Shown here one piece after another: positions 34,484-47,282 of a DNA stretch of 64,000 nucleotides (positions are counted from its first letter, which is position 1; each line of letters starts with the position of its first letter). This DNA is from Micrasema longulum (Eukaryota; Arthropoda; Insecta; Trichoptera; Brachycentridae). Both the position numbers and the translations under genes were made by a program. Under the pieces are notes generated by a model. That model saw only the letters and a program-made list of their open reading frames with translations. It was not told where the DNA came from and did not search any database. Where the stretch lies: positions 124,001-188,000 of the forward strand of contig JAGVSM010000203.1 of the NCBI GenBank assembly GCA_022494885.1, in the 5' to 3' direction.

Positions 34484-34655
34484 AGTACCTACTCTGAGAG
34501 TATATTTTTAAAACATCGGCAATCTCGTTCTCATAGTAGGAAGAATATTCAATAAATGTAATCAACTATAAGTGTTTTGGTTTTGCAGTTTTTTTACAAA
34601 TCGCACCCCTAGAAGACCAATTTGCGAGAGAAAGCAAAAACAAACATTTTAAAAT

Positions 34656-35275
34656 TTGTTTTTTTTTCATTTTAAAGTATTGAGGTGGGATGAACAAATT
34701 GAAACTATAACTGCAAAAATTAAGCGCTTGAGACATTTTTTCATCCCACTTAGAAATATACTTAAAGTCTCGGACTTGAAACACCTATACCATGCACTGG
34801 CAAATTCTGTGTTGACTTACGGTCTAATTGGTTGGGGAGCTTGCACAAAACCGCCCCTGAACCTGTAGTAATTGCACAGAAATCTTTAATCCGAGTAATT
34901 AAAAAAAAAACATTTCGTTATCCAATGACTTGCTCTTCAAAGAATTCAGAGTACTGAATATTATTCAACAGTATATTTGAGAACAGTAGTGATTACACAC
35001 ATAAATAGAGACATTTAACAAAGCGTCAACCACAACCACAACCATAATACAAGATACTCTTATAGGGATATGATACTAAGTGAAGGGGTCAACACTGTTC
35101 TGGCATCGAGAAAACACTATTACGTAGGCAAAAAGGTCTATAACCTTTTGTCAGAACCATGGAAAGACAGGAGTGTTGTCAAGTTGCGGAAGGTGTTGAC
35201 CTCGCTCTTTAATGACATTGGTCGTAGGGAGTCAGAAAGATTCTTACTGGATGTCGAAAATAAAATATGAAAATA
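34656..35275 (+). mobile_element. LINE ORF2 C-terminal remnant (CR1/Jockey style)
   Basis: The frame from about 34680 gives RWDEQIETITAKIKRLRHFF, then LKHLYHALANSVLTYGLIGW, the usual region after the reverse transcriptase palm. After an indel the frame 35070-35267 gives the terminal segment with HYYVGKKVYNLL and SLFNDIGRRESERFLLD. The downstream GTATGTATGTGTATG repeat may be its tail. Not functional. Confidence 0.7.
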
Positions 35276-35420
35276 AAGAATAATTTTAAAATATATAAAT
35301 ACAGATGGCAACCATGAAATTTCGCACTATAAATAAATTGTCTGTGTTTTATGAATGTATGTATGTGTATGCGCATGGATGTATGTACGTTTGTGTGTAT
35401 GAACATGTGTGTATATATAT

Positions 35421-35680
35421 ATATTCAAATCAATGTACAAAAGTAAACAAAATCTAGATCGCGCCAATCTTATAATTAATAAAAGTTTATCGGCGCGTTT
35501 CTAATACATTTTTTTTTAAATAGTAAATTATCACAAAATATCAAATAATCACAAAAACAGATAAAAAATTTAAAAAACCGCTGTAAATATTAAATAACAC
35601 AAATATATTTGGACTGGATAAACACAACTTTATACCTTGAAGTTTTGATTCTTGATGAGGAAATCCTCCAGCCGTTTGCT
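35421..35680. repeat. Dispersed repeat family B, copy 1 (260 bp)
   Basis: Nearly identical to 41617-41875, with about seven small differences by eye. It contains CTAGATCGCGCCAATC, TATCGGCGCGTTTCTAATAC and TTTGGACTGGATAAACAC. The GCGCC and GGCGC pair could form a short stem. No coding frame. Confidence 0.85.
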
Positions 35681-36544
35681 TGCATGCATTGAAATCACGA
35701 CTTGTCTATTTGTAGCAGTCATGTGTTTTAGCGATTAACTAAAAAAAAACATGATTTTAATATTACGTATTTGTAGTAATTACCCCACGATAATTACTGA
35801 AGTGTTTTTGCGATATTTTAATAAATTGTTTTTAAAGAATACTAAAGTCGCTCTAAAAGAATCGTAGAGATACGTGAGTGTTCTCCTAAAAAAAAAATGT
35901 GGTTAAATTTCATTCATAACTTTCTTGAAATCAGCAAAAATTAAACATACGACAGTGTTCTTCTGGGGGTGCGAAGTATTGGATTTAACTCCACAAGGGA
36001 GTTAGTTTATTAAGATTGATGGGTATTTTAAAAGAGGTGGAAAACTTTTTTGAGATGGAAATATGAATGTACCTGTTGACATTTATTTACCACCATTATG
36101 TTTTTGTCAGATTTAAATTTGGACTCATCATTTGAATATCATTGTCTGTTGTGTTGCGAAAAGTTGTATTATTATTAGGTTGGTCAAACAAAAATATTTG
36201 GGTGCCTGGACACTAGAAATATTATTCCATGTAGTACCTACCTATTACATATTGTGTTCTATCTGTATTTGCATGAGAACAAATACTGGTGTACGTACAT
36301 TAGAATATAATTATCATAAATTGGTACGCTACAAAAGGGAAAATCGGATGTAATAATAAATATTCATTGTATCAAAAGCACATCCGTATTCATTGTAGGA
36401 TTCGCTTTAATAACCTACCAAATAAAGGGAGGTAAGTATATCAAATATGTCATTGAAAAAAATAAGATTATTTTTAATCCATAAATAAAATATTTGTTAT
36501 TATTAGACATCGGATTGTATTATGTACTATCAACATGTTAAAAT

Positions 36545-36935
36545 ATGCATGCAAATATACCGGATAGAATAATCCGTGAGGCGAAACATATGGGCGAAGG
36601 TGTATATTTTAAACTCTGTTATGTCCTGCCGGTAAAACAACTTTGTGACTACAAATTGATTGTAGATCACTTTGCTGATCGGGAATACAAAAAAGAGTTT
36701 CCCACACTCGGATTAAAAACTAAGGGCTCCCTGATCGTTCCCTGAATTACAAATTACTTCGGAGAGCGAACATTAAATTGCGTTATTCCAAGGTTGTTCA
36801 ATGATCTCCCACAAACCATCATTAACATGAAAGATCTTTCAATGAAAAAAAAAGAACTGAAGAAATATCTTCTAAATACTTTATAGTGCCTGTTGATAAA
36901 TAAATTTATATAATATAAATAAAATGATTTAAAAT
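36545..36935 (+). mobile_element. LINE 3' end
   Basis: After a decayed upstream frame, residues TNYFGERTLNCVIPRLFNDL and the following KKKELKKYLLNTL-stop (about 36745-36885) match the usual C-terminal tail of CR1/RTE-type polymerases. The sequence then ends in short AAATAAA-type repeats. Confidence 0.65.
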
Positions 36936-37574
36936 AAACCTGTCATTGAAAAAAATGTGTCTCACCGAAAAGTCTTTAGACTTAGTGGATAACAAATTGT
37001 TATATGTATTTAAAATTATTAAATAAACGCTGCTTTGCAAAACTAAAACTGAAATATGAACAAAAAAACGCCAAAATATGCGCTAACAAAGAATAAACTA
37101 ATTTATTAGGTACTGTTTACATTGAACAAACACAAATAGTACGTGGGTATTTCGGTTTTTTTTAATCACAAAAGTAGAAAATGAGTTATAGTTTTTGTGG
37201 CAATTTGTACCAAACAATAATTTGTTTTCCAATTATCCATATGAAATTTGTGACGTTCTGTCACTCAAAAATAATTTGCTGGCCGAAAATGATCTTTCTT
37301 CGTCCACTGATGTCACGGGCATTATCTAAAATTTAGTGCCTTGTAGGCAGTAATCGCCTCAGGTAAATTGTGGCCACAATAATTCGTCTTCTTTATTACT
37401 TCAAGACCTGTTTATTTTTCATTAGAACTGCGTCTAGATTATTCCCAATACTACCTATATATAATATACATTTTCTTGAAATGACTTCAAATGTGACTTC
37501 TCAAGTTCTCTTCCCCTTCTTTTCGATTAGTTCAGCTGATTCGTCAGTTGACTTACCGTAAACCGGAAATATAA

Positions 37575-37725
37575 TACACCACAACTCTATTATCATTGGT
37601 TGATTCGGAAGAACTATTGATGTCATACAAAGTAGTTCGTTTTTATAAAAAATTTTTTTTTTCATGCATTTTCATGAAACTTCGCCCATATAATTCAATG
37701 CTCTAATTTTTACTGCGGGTCAGAA
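37575..37725 (+). repeat. Repeat family D, 3' part
   Basis: ATCATTGGTTGATTCGGAAG and TAATTCAATGCTCTAATTTT match the downstream half of the copy at 31030-31390. Confidence 0.55.
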
Positions 37726-37729
37726 TTCA

Positions 37730-40560
37730 TTTTCCCGTAGGGCTGAACTATCAGCCTCGTCAGCCTAACCTTTTTTCTATTATTGCAATTGTTGAATTGT
37801 ACTTGTTTCCAGCTTTTAGTTATGAAGCCTTTGTTTGCTAATGTAATATTTCACTATCCCAGTTTTTTTATTTTTTTTATTATAAACAAGTATCACGAGT
37901 TTATTACAAACCTGTGCCCTTCAGAGTTATGAGGATTGGTATTCTGTTAGTGTTAATTTTTGTTAATATCATATCATCATCAATAGGCATCACTTCAAAT
38001 TAATTGACAGTTTACACTCACGAAATTATTCTGACTTTTTTAGGCTGTGCCTGTGTTAAGTCATAATAATTAACATGAAGAAAAAAAATCGATTTAATCG
38101 AAAGAAATAATTATATTTATATGCACAGTAACAATATTGAGAATAACAATTCAAAAAATAACCTTAAATACATTTTTTTTAATCGTCATGATCGTAGAAC
38201 AAAGACGCATGTGATTCTCTTCAACAAACATGAGAGCGGTTTAAAATCTTTTTTGACATTTTATGTCACAATTTGATAAGTACAAAAGTATATCTTTTTA
38301 TTATATAAATAACTTAACTGGTCGACCAGTCTCGAAGATGTCGCGAAAGCGATGAAACCGGTCACTGGATATTCCAAATTTGTGGATTAAAGTATCACTC
38401 GTGTTTTATTTATATGATAAATTACAATGAACTTCCATCAAGAATTTTCACTTACAAACTTAAATGTTTCAAAAGTATATCATTTGATAGTTGGGTTAGT
38501 TATATATACAGGGTGTTATTTAAACCCTGTCACATCCGAAACCACGATGATCAGTATGGGCAAGAAAACATATCGTACCTTTATTCAAAAAACGAAATAA
38601 CTTTAAAAAATTAAATTTCAATTTTGTGGGAAAAAGCATTTAAAGTTTAGCAATGTTCACAGACGACCTTAATTATCATATAAAAATAAATTAACCCTTT
38701 AAGCCAATTCCAAAAGCAGGGATAGGTAGTGTAATTATTGAACTATTAGAATACTGTAGAAAATTACACATTTTTTAATAGCAAGGCATTTAAAAAAACA
38801 TTTTTTTAAAAAGTTCGTAGATATTTCACTTTTCAGCAAAATTATTTAGATACACATTGATTAATTGTAAATATTGCAGTTTTATATTAAAATTGTCTTG
38901 TAAACAGGTGAAACATTTAGATTCTTTGCAGTATTAAGCAAAGAAGCATAAAATATCCGAGAAATATTTCGTATTGTTTCTATGTTAATTTAAAGTAACC
39001 AATTATAACATTGTGTTTTTTTATTTATAAAAGATGTGTTTCTTTATTTTATCCTTTATTACCTATCGGTAGTTGTCCTCTTAAGCGATACTAAAAGTTC
39101 CAATCTTGTTGAATCCTAGCTCCTTCTAATACATTCAGTACCCTTCAGGGTGCGAAGTGGTGGTAAAAGCGATACTTCTAGGTAAATAGTAAAAAGCGTT
39201 ACATTGGAATTAAGGACCTTAATAAATAAATAAAAACCGCATAAATTATAATATTTTAGTGTTTAATTATATCAAAGCTGACTTAAGAGTAGGTAGTGTA
39301 CTTCAACCATCAATAATGAGAGTGATGCTCTCCCCCAACTGACGAAATCTGTCTTCGATGACATCAATAAATCAAAACAAAACTGTAACATAAATCTTTC
39401 CAAAATCTTCTATAATTAACGAAAACTACAACATTTATTAATAAAAAGTATTTGAGACTTATAATCAGACTTAATTATTTAGCTTTATTATCATAAAAAA
39501 TCAACTAAAAATGAGATCTGGCGAAGCACCCAAGTTCTTTTCAAAAACATAAAAAATTGAACTATAAAACCCCGCATAAAATAAAGGGATCAATCCTTCG
39601 GAAGTTAGTTCTTTTAAATCTTTTTTTTGTTTGCACTTATTTGTTGTTTGTTCAAATAAGTCGCATTTAGTGTTATTTCGGTAGTTTCTTTCATTTTCTT
39701 TCTTTTATTTCTCACATTGACTTCCTTGTAATTTTCATCTTTGTAAGATGTTTTATATAAGAAAACATGTAGGGTTATCTTTGTTTATTTTTAGAACTTT
39801 TATTTCATTCCAGCTTACCGATTGTCCATCTGTATTTATTGTAAAATTATATCCTCATTCTTTTTGCAACGTTTTTAGGTCGTAAAATGATTCAAAACTC
39901 ATCTCGTGCAAAATTAAAGGAGGTTTTGACTTTTTCCATTTTTTATTAAAGCTATATACTGGTCGGGTGTATATATTAGACCAGATTTTAAGGTTTTCTT
40001 AACTTCCTTCTCGATGATGCTATGCACACTATCCGCCTCAAAAATTTATTTGTTATGCTCTTTATGTTTCAATGTCTGCACAACATATGGTGATGTTGTA
40101 TATTTATTTTTGTTTTGCCCGCAGCAATTATCCGAATAGAATATCACTTCGCATATCGAATATCGCTCTTCAGAGATCTTACCTCGAACAATGCCGGCGC
40201 GGCGCATCACCGAATTCGATCACTTTACCGGTATCAATGTGTTCACGCGCGTAAGTCAAAAAGAGAGCGACGGTTATTTATCTCAGTCATTTTTGTCGTA
40301 TTGAGTTGACTGTTGAAGTGATTGTATTCTCCTGATAAGGTTAATTAAGTTTATGATAAAAACTCGAAATATGTAAATTTTGAGTTATTTCGTTTTTTGA
40401 ATAAAGGTGCGATATGAGCATATTTAATACAATACGACCATGACGAAATAGAATACGAATTATACATAATCCAGAAAACCGAATAGCACAATAATGTAAA
40501 ATTTTAAAAATAGCATTAGGTATATACTTAAATTAAAAATATAAATTATTATAATTATAT
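37730..40560. other. Long AT-rich stretch, no gene recognised
   Basis: The notable item is a short GC-rich hairpin-like segment near 38320-38375 (CTGGTCGACCAGTCTCGAAG, then CGATGAAACCGGTCACTGG), probably a transposon end. A segment near 38042-38090 recurs at 45792-45840 (GGCTGTGCC, TAATAATTAACA). Confidence 0.4.
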
Positions 40561-40567
40561 TATTATT

Positions 40568-40890
40568 CCATGCCCGCTCCCTAGTTGGGGCATACGGTGT
40601 CCACAAAGATCCTCCAAGCATCTCTGTCGGCTGTGCATCCTCCCAAGTCAGGTTCGCGTTCCGTAGTTCCGACATGAACTACCGATGAACAGTCAGCAGT
40701 GGACGTCCAGGACGTCGAGAACCTGATGCCTTGTAAAGTAGGCAAGCGTGGTTAAGGCTCTCGGGAGGTATCCGCAGCACATGGCCAAGCCAACCGCATC
40801 GCCTCCGCTTGATGACAGTTGTCACCGGAGTCTGCTGCGTCCATTCTCTTTTTACTTCATTCCTTACAAAGTCAAACCACCGCACACCAA
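40568..40890 (-). mobile_element. LINE C-terminal remnant, RTE-like
   Basis: On the minus strand: MRWFDFVRNEVKREW, then RRRCGWLGHVLRIPPESLNH and SRRPGRPLLTVHR, followed after a stop by an end with DAQPTEMLGGSLW. The W-LGHVLR and GRP motifs are typical of the C-terminus of RTE-type polymerases. Confidence 0.75.
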
Positions 40891-41616
40891 ATTATAGTAA
40901 ATAAGAAACATACAAAATAATAGAAGCGTTAGGTACATTAAAATTAATAGAAAATAAGACAATTGTTATAATAATTCATATATGATGAATAAAGTAAAAA
41001 TCAAAGTAATCAAGAAAATAAAGAAATTACAGTTAATAGGTACGATGCATAGCAATAAAACGAAACAAAAGTTTATAAAGAAGGAAAAACAATTTTCTAA
41101 ACAATAAATTATTAAATTTCGTGAATTAGTTAATTAGCATAGAATATTCATTTGAAGAGTATTTTTACGCAAAAAAATTTCACATTTCCTGAATTGGCAC
41201 ATGAAACGTAAGACAGATTAGCTTTTCTTCATGTAACAAAAAAAAAGATACGACGCGGCTGGTGTACTAATGCAGTGCCCTATGCACTATCAGGTGTGGA
41301 ATGGGAATAATAATGATGATTATTGATAATTTAAAATTATACACAGTAAGTTTATTAATAGTATCATACGATGTATAATACTAAAGTGGACTAGTAACTA
41401 AAACAGAAGACTAATCAATTATCCGAAGATTAAATCGTGTCGGCGTTTAGTGTTTTTGCAACGAGCGGGAATCAACAAAGACTCTTTTTTATTCATACTT
41501 AACATAACCATAACCATAACTATTTCTAATAACATGTAGCAATGAACCTACTAGAAGCCTGTCAGTCATCATCATTTACTCATCACAAGCTGTTTTTTTT
41601 ATATTTTTTTATTATA

Positions 41617-41875
41617 TATTCAAATCAATGTACAAAAGTAAACAAAATCTAGATCGCGCCAATCTTATAATAAATAAAAGATTATCGGCGCGTTTCTAAT
41701 ACATTTTTTTAAAAATAGTAAATTATCACAAAATATCAAATAATCACAAAAACAGATAAAAAATTTAAAAAACCACTGTTAATATTAAATAACACAAATA
41801 TATTTGGACTGGATAAACACAACTTTATACCTTGAAGTTTTGATTCTTGATGAGGAAATCTTCCAGCCGTTTGCT
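41617..41875. repeat. Dispersed repeat family B, copy 2 (259 bp)
   Basis: Same orientation as copy 1 at 35421-35680 and about 97 percent identical by eye. High similarity suggests recent dispersal. The flanks differ, so this is not a segmental duplication. Confidence 0.85.
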
Positions 41876-41889
41876 TCTTTTTGTGCCAG

Positions 41890-42310
41890 TTGTACATGGG
41901 GTTCTTCGTTGGTTCATCAAACGCAGCGTATCTCGAGCATCTGTTACACGAAGGTGTGCTGATCAGTCTTACGCGTCTGGTGCTAGTCCAGATACAGTAA
42001 ATATTGCAGTATAATCCTTTAAATCCTTTCAAACGAATATTTTACCTTGACCTGCAAGGAAATGAGCCCTAGACCTCAAGCATGGTGGGCAAAACTTCAA
42101 CCGTTACTTATTTACCTGAGAGTATTAGTTATCAAGTCTAAAACACTGATCTAGAATTCTAGTTCTTAGACACATAGAACTGTATTCTTCTGCAGCCTAA
42201 TCATCATTATTGTCATTTCCTCATCTGGACTTAACAGTTCACAGGGCACTGCATTGGTATACCAACCGTAGCGTATCTTGATCATTTTTTTTACATGTAG
42301 GTAAGTTGAT
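41890..42310 (-). mobile_element. SINE family S2 copies (minus orientation)
   Basis: Contains GCGTATCTCGAGCATC, CAGTCTTACGCGTCTGGTGC, a degenerate reverse B box near 42060 and ACATAGAACTGTATTCTTC. A second start (GGGCACTGCATTGGTATACC, then CGTATCTTGATCAT) follows at about 42242. Confidence 0.6.
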
Positions 42311-42344
42311 CAGTGTCACGCTTCAGTTTTTCCCTACAATTTTC

Positions 42345-42660
42345 CATGCCTATGATTTCAGGAGAATGCAGAAAGCTGACTACGAGCTCACCCAGATTCT
42401 CACGGGTCATGGTGGGTTCATGAGCTACCTGCATCGCTTCAAGCTCTCCAAAATCGACAGCTGCCCATGCGACGATGGAGCTCCTCAAGATGTCTCTCAC
42501 CTGTTGATGCATTGACCCTTTTTTAGCTTTCAAAGACAACAGTCTGAGGCGCGATGCAGAAGTCTGGGTGAAGATCTTTGCAACATCCCATCGGTAATAG
42601 GTAATAAAGAACTCACACGAGAGGTATTATCGTACATTATCGAGATTTAAGTGGTTTCCT
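42345..42660 (+). mobile_element. LINE ORF2 C-terminus (zinc-knuckle part)
   Basis: RMQKADYELTQILTGHGGFM, then FKLSKIDSCPCDDGAPQDVS and HLLMH, a C-x-C-x8-H-x4 type knuckle with a stop where the last Cys is expected. The following segment shares RCRSL with the remnant at 31738-32280. Confidence 0.7.
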
Positions 42661-42889
42661 TTCCACATGAGCAAATGCTGAGAAGTTCCTGATGGGCCCA
42701 CATTGGAATATCCTTCCTGATCTCAACAGTAGCTAAAATAAAGTAATTTAATAGCAGACAAATCCACTTTTTGAAATATAAACCTTGTATATTATAAGCA
42801 AGGTAAAAAATAATGCAATTCCAATATAAAAACGTAAAGTTTCACGCTTCAGGTGCCAGTCCAGGGCTTATGAAATCTTCTAGTTTAGA

Positions 42890-43145
42890 AACAGCTTCTG
42901 TAGAATCTCGGTGTCAGGGCGGATTAAGAATACAGTTCTGAGTGTGAAATAGAATTCTGGACTCGATGGCTTCTGAGTAGCGCATTTACCTACCACGCTT
43001 GAGGTCCCAGGTTCGATTCCCCAGAAGGGGTAGACACGAAACACTTGTTTTAAAGGTGGTTCCACACTGCAATATTTCATTGTTCGTGGACTGTCTGTCA
43101 CCTGAAGCGTAAGACTGATCACCTTACATACAGAACTGTGTTCTC
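42890..43145 (+). mobile_element. SINE family S2, plus-oriented copy
   Basis: Contains a B box CCCAGGTTCGATTCCCCAG (about 43007-43025), then GGTTCCACACTGCAATATTT, and ends with TCACCTGAAGCGTAAGACTG, the reverse complement of the S2 block in other copies. Confidence 0.65.
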
Positions 43146-43689
43146 ATTCCACCTGGATTATTCATAATTAATTATTAATAACTTTTAAATTTATTTTGTT
43201 GGAAATAATTATTTAGACAGTTATTAAATCATAAGATATATATTATAAATAAATGTAATCAAATCCAATTTAAGGTGCCTTCTCGTAATTGGTTACATAA
43301 ATATAATATATAGTGTAAAGTAAGTAATGATACACAACATTTGTTATTACAAATATGTTACTATAACTTATATTATTATAAATTTGAAAATAAATGTATA
43401 CTTGAATACAGAACACTAACGTTGGTCGCACAGTTACAAATTATATTACAACTAGTAGGTACATTGAAACCTCTTTAAATAATTTCAGAGGGTACCTAAT
43501 TTATTAGACCTAGGTGAGAACAAAATCGGAATTTTTGAGCACATCTTTGTATCTTCCTACATAAGTGCTTCAAATATACAAGTCTTGATGCATTTTAATA
43601 ATATTATGATGATTTTAATGCACAACTTGTCTATTTGTAGCATTCATGAAATCATCATAATATTATTATAGTTATAAGAAATTTTCAGA

Positions 43690-44840
43690 TATCATCTCTT
43701 TCAACTAGACGCATAGTAGCTGATGTCACACTATATAATATTCTGAATAATGTGAATATATAATATTGTGAATATTGTGATTGTCCATGCTTGGAAAATG
43801 AAATAAATTTTAGGATTCCATTTAAGACCATCAGACTTAGATGTACTTTCCACTCAAAATAATTTCAAACAAATTATGCTCAGTTCTCTCCGTTAGTTCG
43901 ATTTCACCTAAATGCCAATAAATGTAACCATCTCTTTGATATATTTATTACTTCGCCTGCTTCATTAAATAAAAAATTATGCCAATTAGGTACAATGTAA
44001 TAAGTTACCAGTAAATAAATGTTTAAGTAAGTCACTCCCTTGCGACTAAATTATTTTATTGACGAAATAACCTTTCTATATTATTTTTTCGCGCCTCCAC
44101 TCGTTTGCGAGTGATTTTGGCTCTTAGAAACAAGAATAAGAAATTTAAAGAATATACGCTTCAGTGAACGACAAAAAAAAACCATACCCACGAAAAAATA
44201 TTATATAATGTGAGGTAGTTCAAATAAGTATGAAAGAGTTATGTGACAAAAAAATATTATTACCGTCTAAATTAAACGTAAACATAACATGAAATTTTGG
44301 GCCAAAAGTAAAGAAGGACATTCAATAAGACTTATTATTTAAATTTGGCAAATAATATTAAACAAATTCAAATATTTTTATTATTTGTCCTGTCAGAAGT
44401 AAATAAGTATCCAAATCATTCTGGGCGAGTAAAAAAATTACGTTAAGAGGGAACGTATTATATTCTTCACAAATATTTTGAAGGGATTCGTTTCTGTCGT
44501 GGAGGGGACAGTCAAAGAACAGATGATCTAAACCTTCCTATATTTGTTTATATAAATATCTGTATGTACTTTTAATTTCGTTATTTTTCTTTGTTCTTTC
44601 AGATATTAAATTATACTTTGTTGTTACAAAAAAACACTATTTTAAAAACACAACAACAAATGCTTATTAGCAAATTACGAACTTTTGAATTATTTCTATT
44701 ATATCTTCGTAAACATGTTTTTATCAACTTAACTATTTAACCTTTGTATAACTGCTACCTATTTTTGTTTATAAACTTATTATATGAGAAAATTTATATT
44801 TTAAAAGCCCTATGCGTGTTTAATGTATCAAAATAAAAAA
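43690..44840 (+). mobile_element. LINE 3' end, copy 1 of a pair
   Basis: Matches 59275-59895: GACGCATAGTAGCTG, TTTTAGGATTCCATTTAAGA, TAGATGTACTTTCCAC, CAAATTATGCTCAGTTCTCT, and a tail with ATAACTGCTACCTATT and GTTTAATGTAT. It is interrupted at about 44082-44545 by a different LINE fragment. Confidence 0.75.
44350..44545 (-). mobile_element. LINE fragment nested in the LINE 3' end
   Basis: On the minus strand: EGLDHLFFDCPLHDRNESLQ, followed by a tail resembling the end of the element at 18550-19115 (EEDLNHVFFGCPINDCYPEF). It lies where copy 1 of the 43690/59275 pair departs from copy 2. Confidence 0.6.
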
Positions 44841-45369
44841 ATAAATTAAATGCATCACGACTTGTGCCCACTTGTAGCACCCGTGGAGGAAGATAAAAAA
44901 ATGATCTTTGTGGTAACTCAAAAATGCTGATTTTGAAGTTACCTAGTTTATGTAGTTGTGTTTCTACAAAAAATTTATCTGATGTAAATAATAAACGTGT
45001 ATTTTTTATTGATGATTTATTATCTGATCCGTAGTGATCCGTACTCCATCAGACTAACGACGTTGAATCTTGTTTATCGTAGAGCTAAAAAAATTATAAA
45101 CACTTACCTTTTTTATTTTACAAATGCTTCGCCGCTTGATAAAAAGAAACACAAAAACGTTTACAAATGAAACGGGGTGGCAGGTGATTATAAAACGTCT
45201 CAATATTTCTAATTTTTGTGGACAAGAAATGAATTTTACCCTCAGTTTATCAAGAACCAGGTTGTGGTTCCGTGTTTGTCGCAGACTAATGGATCGATTC
45301 GAGCTTCGAAACTGGATTCGCATTTTTCAATTGAGATTTTCTCAATTATCATTAATTCATTTCATTATT

Positions 45370-45565
45370 ACCATTCCTAATGGTGCATTGGGCACTGCAT
45401 CGATACATCAACTTGATCATTACGCAACGTATCTTGATTTTACGCTTCAGGCGAATCCAGGGACTAGGAAATATTGCTATGAACAACCACCCATAAATAC
45501 ATTTAATAATTTAATATGAACCTGAATCGAGACCCAAGGTATGGCAGGCATTTTAACTGCTAAAG
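45370..45565 (-). mobile_element. SINE family S2, minus copy
   Basis: GGGCACTGCATCGATACATC, ACGTATCTTGATTTTACGC, CAGGGACTAGGAAATATTGC and a degenerate reverse B box near 45520. Ends approximate. Confidence 0.55.
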
Positions 45566-45569
45566 ATTT

Positions 45570-46540
45570 AAAGCTAATTGCACTTATGTGATGTAGAAAC
45601 TAATCAAACTAAAACACCGGAAGTTTTATATAATATTTTTCTCTGTGTGGTTTCTCTAAGCAAGATAAAGTTTTTATCTCGGTCTTAATAAAACCATTTC
45701 CTACAAATATACTATATTTTTATTTTAAGATCCACAATTTATTTATTTAAATCTGCATTTGCTTACAAGTTCACGAACTTATCATGGATTTTAGGCTGTG
45801 CCCGTATTAAGCGATAATAATTAACAAGAAGAAAAAATACCTTGTAAAATAAATTAATAAAATTAAAACAACAAAATAATTTTGAAAAACAAAGTATAAA
45901 TATAAAGAATAAGAATAAAACAAGGAAGAGCAATAATAAAAAAAACATTTAAAATAAATAATAAAATATAATACTTTTAAAATATAAATGTAAATTTAGT
46001 AGCAAACGTAATCAAATTCCATATTAGAATTGTGGGGTTCATAGTCCATAATCGATGACACACAAATACTATAACGCTTCACCTGAAATAGTGTGATGAC
46101 CGAAGAAAGCAATGTCATCATTTTCTATAGAATCCAATATCATATTTAATGCAACTCTATCAGTATTGCACTGGAAATCGGGAGCATCGTTCTGCAACAT
46201 TCACATCGTCCCTACTTATTATTCGCCATGTAATAAATACGCATTAGGCAGCAACCTCGCGTCTTCTCTGTCAATCTCTAACTGAGGTAGGAACTCCTAC
46301 CCTCAACAACCTTATCCTAGAGAATCATTGAAATCAATAGAAAATAATAAAAAAAACATTATTGAAATGATAATTGAGATTTGGTTTATAAAGCAAAATC
46401 TTAAAGTAATTAACGTAATAAATAAATAAGGTGCCCAAATAAAAGTAAAGATTAATTTAAATAAAGAGAAAACATCAAAATATCAAAGTACGTAATAAGC
46501 AAATAAAACTATGGAAGGAAAGCAGATTAGTAAATTTTCA
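45570..46540. other. AT-rich stretch without a recognised gene
   Basis: Only a short repeat shared with about 38042-38090 and short chance ORFs. The low-complexity TTTTTATT/AATAAAA tracts at 45840-45975 make the apparent minus-strand ORF there an artefact. Confidence 0.35.
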
Positions 46541-46549
46541 CCAGTCTCG

Positions 46550-46805
46550 AACTAGAAAAAAAATTACAACCTCGTTTTTGTAGATGAGTAGGTGCCAATT
46601 TCAAACATTTTTCTTAAATACATTGGTACTTGTGGAGTTCTTTGTAGCTCCGAGAGGTGATTAAAAAATTTAGGAGCCAGGAAGGTAAAGTTTCTTTGAA
46701 CTTGCTTTAGGTGAGTGGTCGGTTGTCCGGCTTGTAGCTTCTAGTAATTTATCCGCAGATCACGTCTGTAAATCTTTCTGATCTACAGATTTCAAGAATT
46801 TCACA
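46550..46805 (-). mobile_element. LINE ORF2 extreme C-terminus
   Basis: The minus strand gives QRNFTFLAPKFFNHLSELQR, then TPQVPMYLRKMF before a stop. This matches the style of the C-terminal tail of CR1/Jockey polymerases. Confidence 0.5.
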
Positions 46806-46884
46806 AGTGCCTCTAACAAATAGCTGCCACACATCTAGAACTTAACAATTTTCAAAAAGTTCTTTTGATGGGTTCTGCTTGCTC

Positions 46885-47275
46885 ACCACATACCGCAAAC
46901 CGCTTCTGAGGACATAAGTCTACTTGGTGGTGCCCACATACGTGGAAAATTGCTCGTTGCCGAACAAGAAAAGCTGCCTGAAGGAGCTCTCTGTAATTTG
47001 GTAGCCTTAGCATATTTTTGCTGAAAGAAGGTAATCCAGAAGTAAATAATTATTTTTTAAGGAAATATTTGCGTTCTTATTATTTACCAAAATATTTTGA
47101 TTCTGGGGGCATTTTCAACGAGTTGTAAATAACTCACCATTAGAAAATGGGAATGAAGTTGGGGTAGAGTGGGGTTCGAACCTCGGACGTCTGATCCATA
47201 AACCACTAGCCAGGGGACCACAACCCGATCCAATGCATGGGAATATGCACTTCATTGGATTGAGAAAAGGAGGAT
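46885..47275 (+). mobile_element. LINE remnant split by a nested SINE
   Basis: Positions 46885-47045 and 47245-47275 match the uninterrupted segment 7584-7780 (ACATAAGTCT, GGTGCCCACATAC, AAGCTGCCTGAAGGAG, ACTTCATTGGATTGAGAA). The intervening 195 bp is a SINE S1 copy. Confidence 0.8.
47048..47240 (-). mobile_element. SINE family S1, fullest copy (minus orientation, nested)
   Basis: On the minus strand the head reads GTCCCCTGGCTAGTGGTTTA (A-box-like) and the B box is GAGGTTCGAACCCCAC (near 47170-47185). Next come AACTTCATTCCCATTTTCTA, then GAGTTATTTACAACTCGTTG and AATATTTTGGTAAATAATAA. This copy shows the whole tRNA-like head and defines the family. Confidence 0.75.
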
Positions 47276-47282
47276 TAAATTG

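Noticed and set aside
38320..38375. Ribozyme-like or promoter-like GC-rich hairpin
   Set aside because: A self-complementary TGGTCGACCA and GAAACCGGTC are visible, but no full fold or second copy in the window supports a specific call.
45124..45519. 131-aa plus-strand ORF
   Set aside because: Its second half is SINE S2 sequence and the first half has no recognisable feature; chance ORF.
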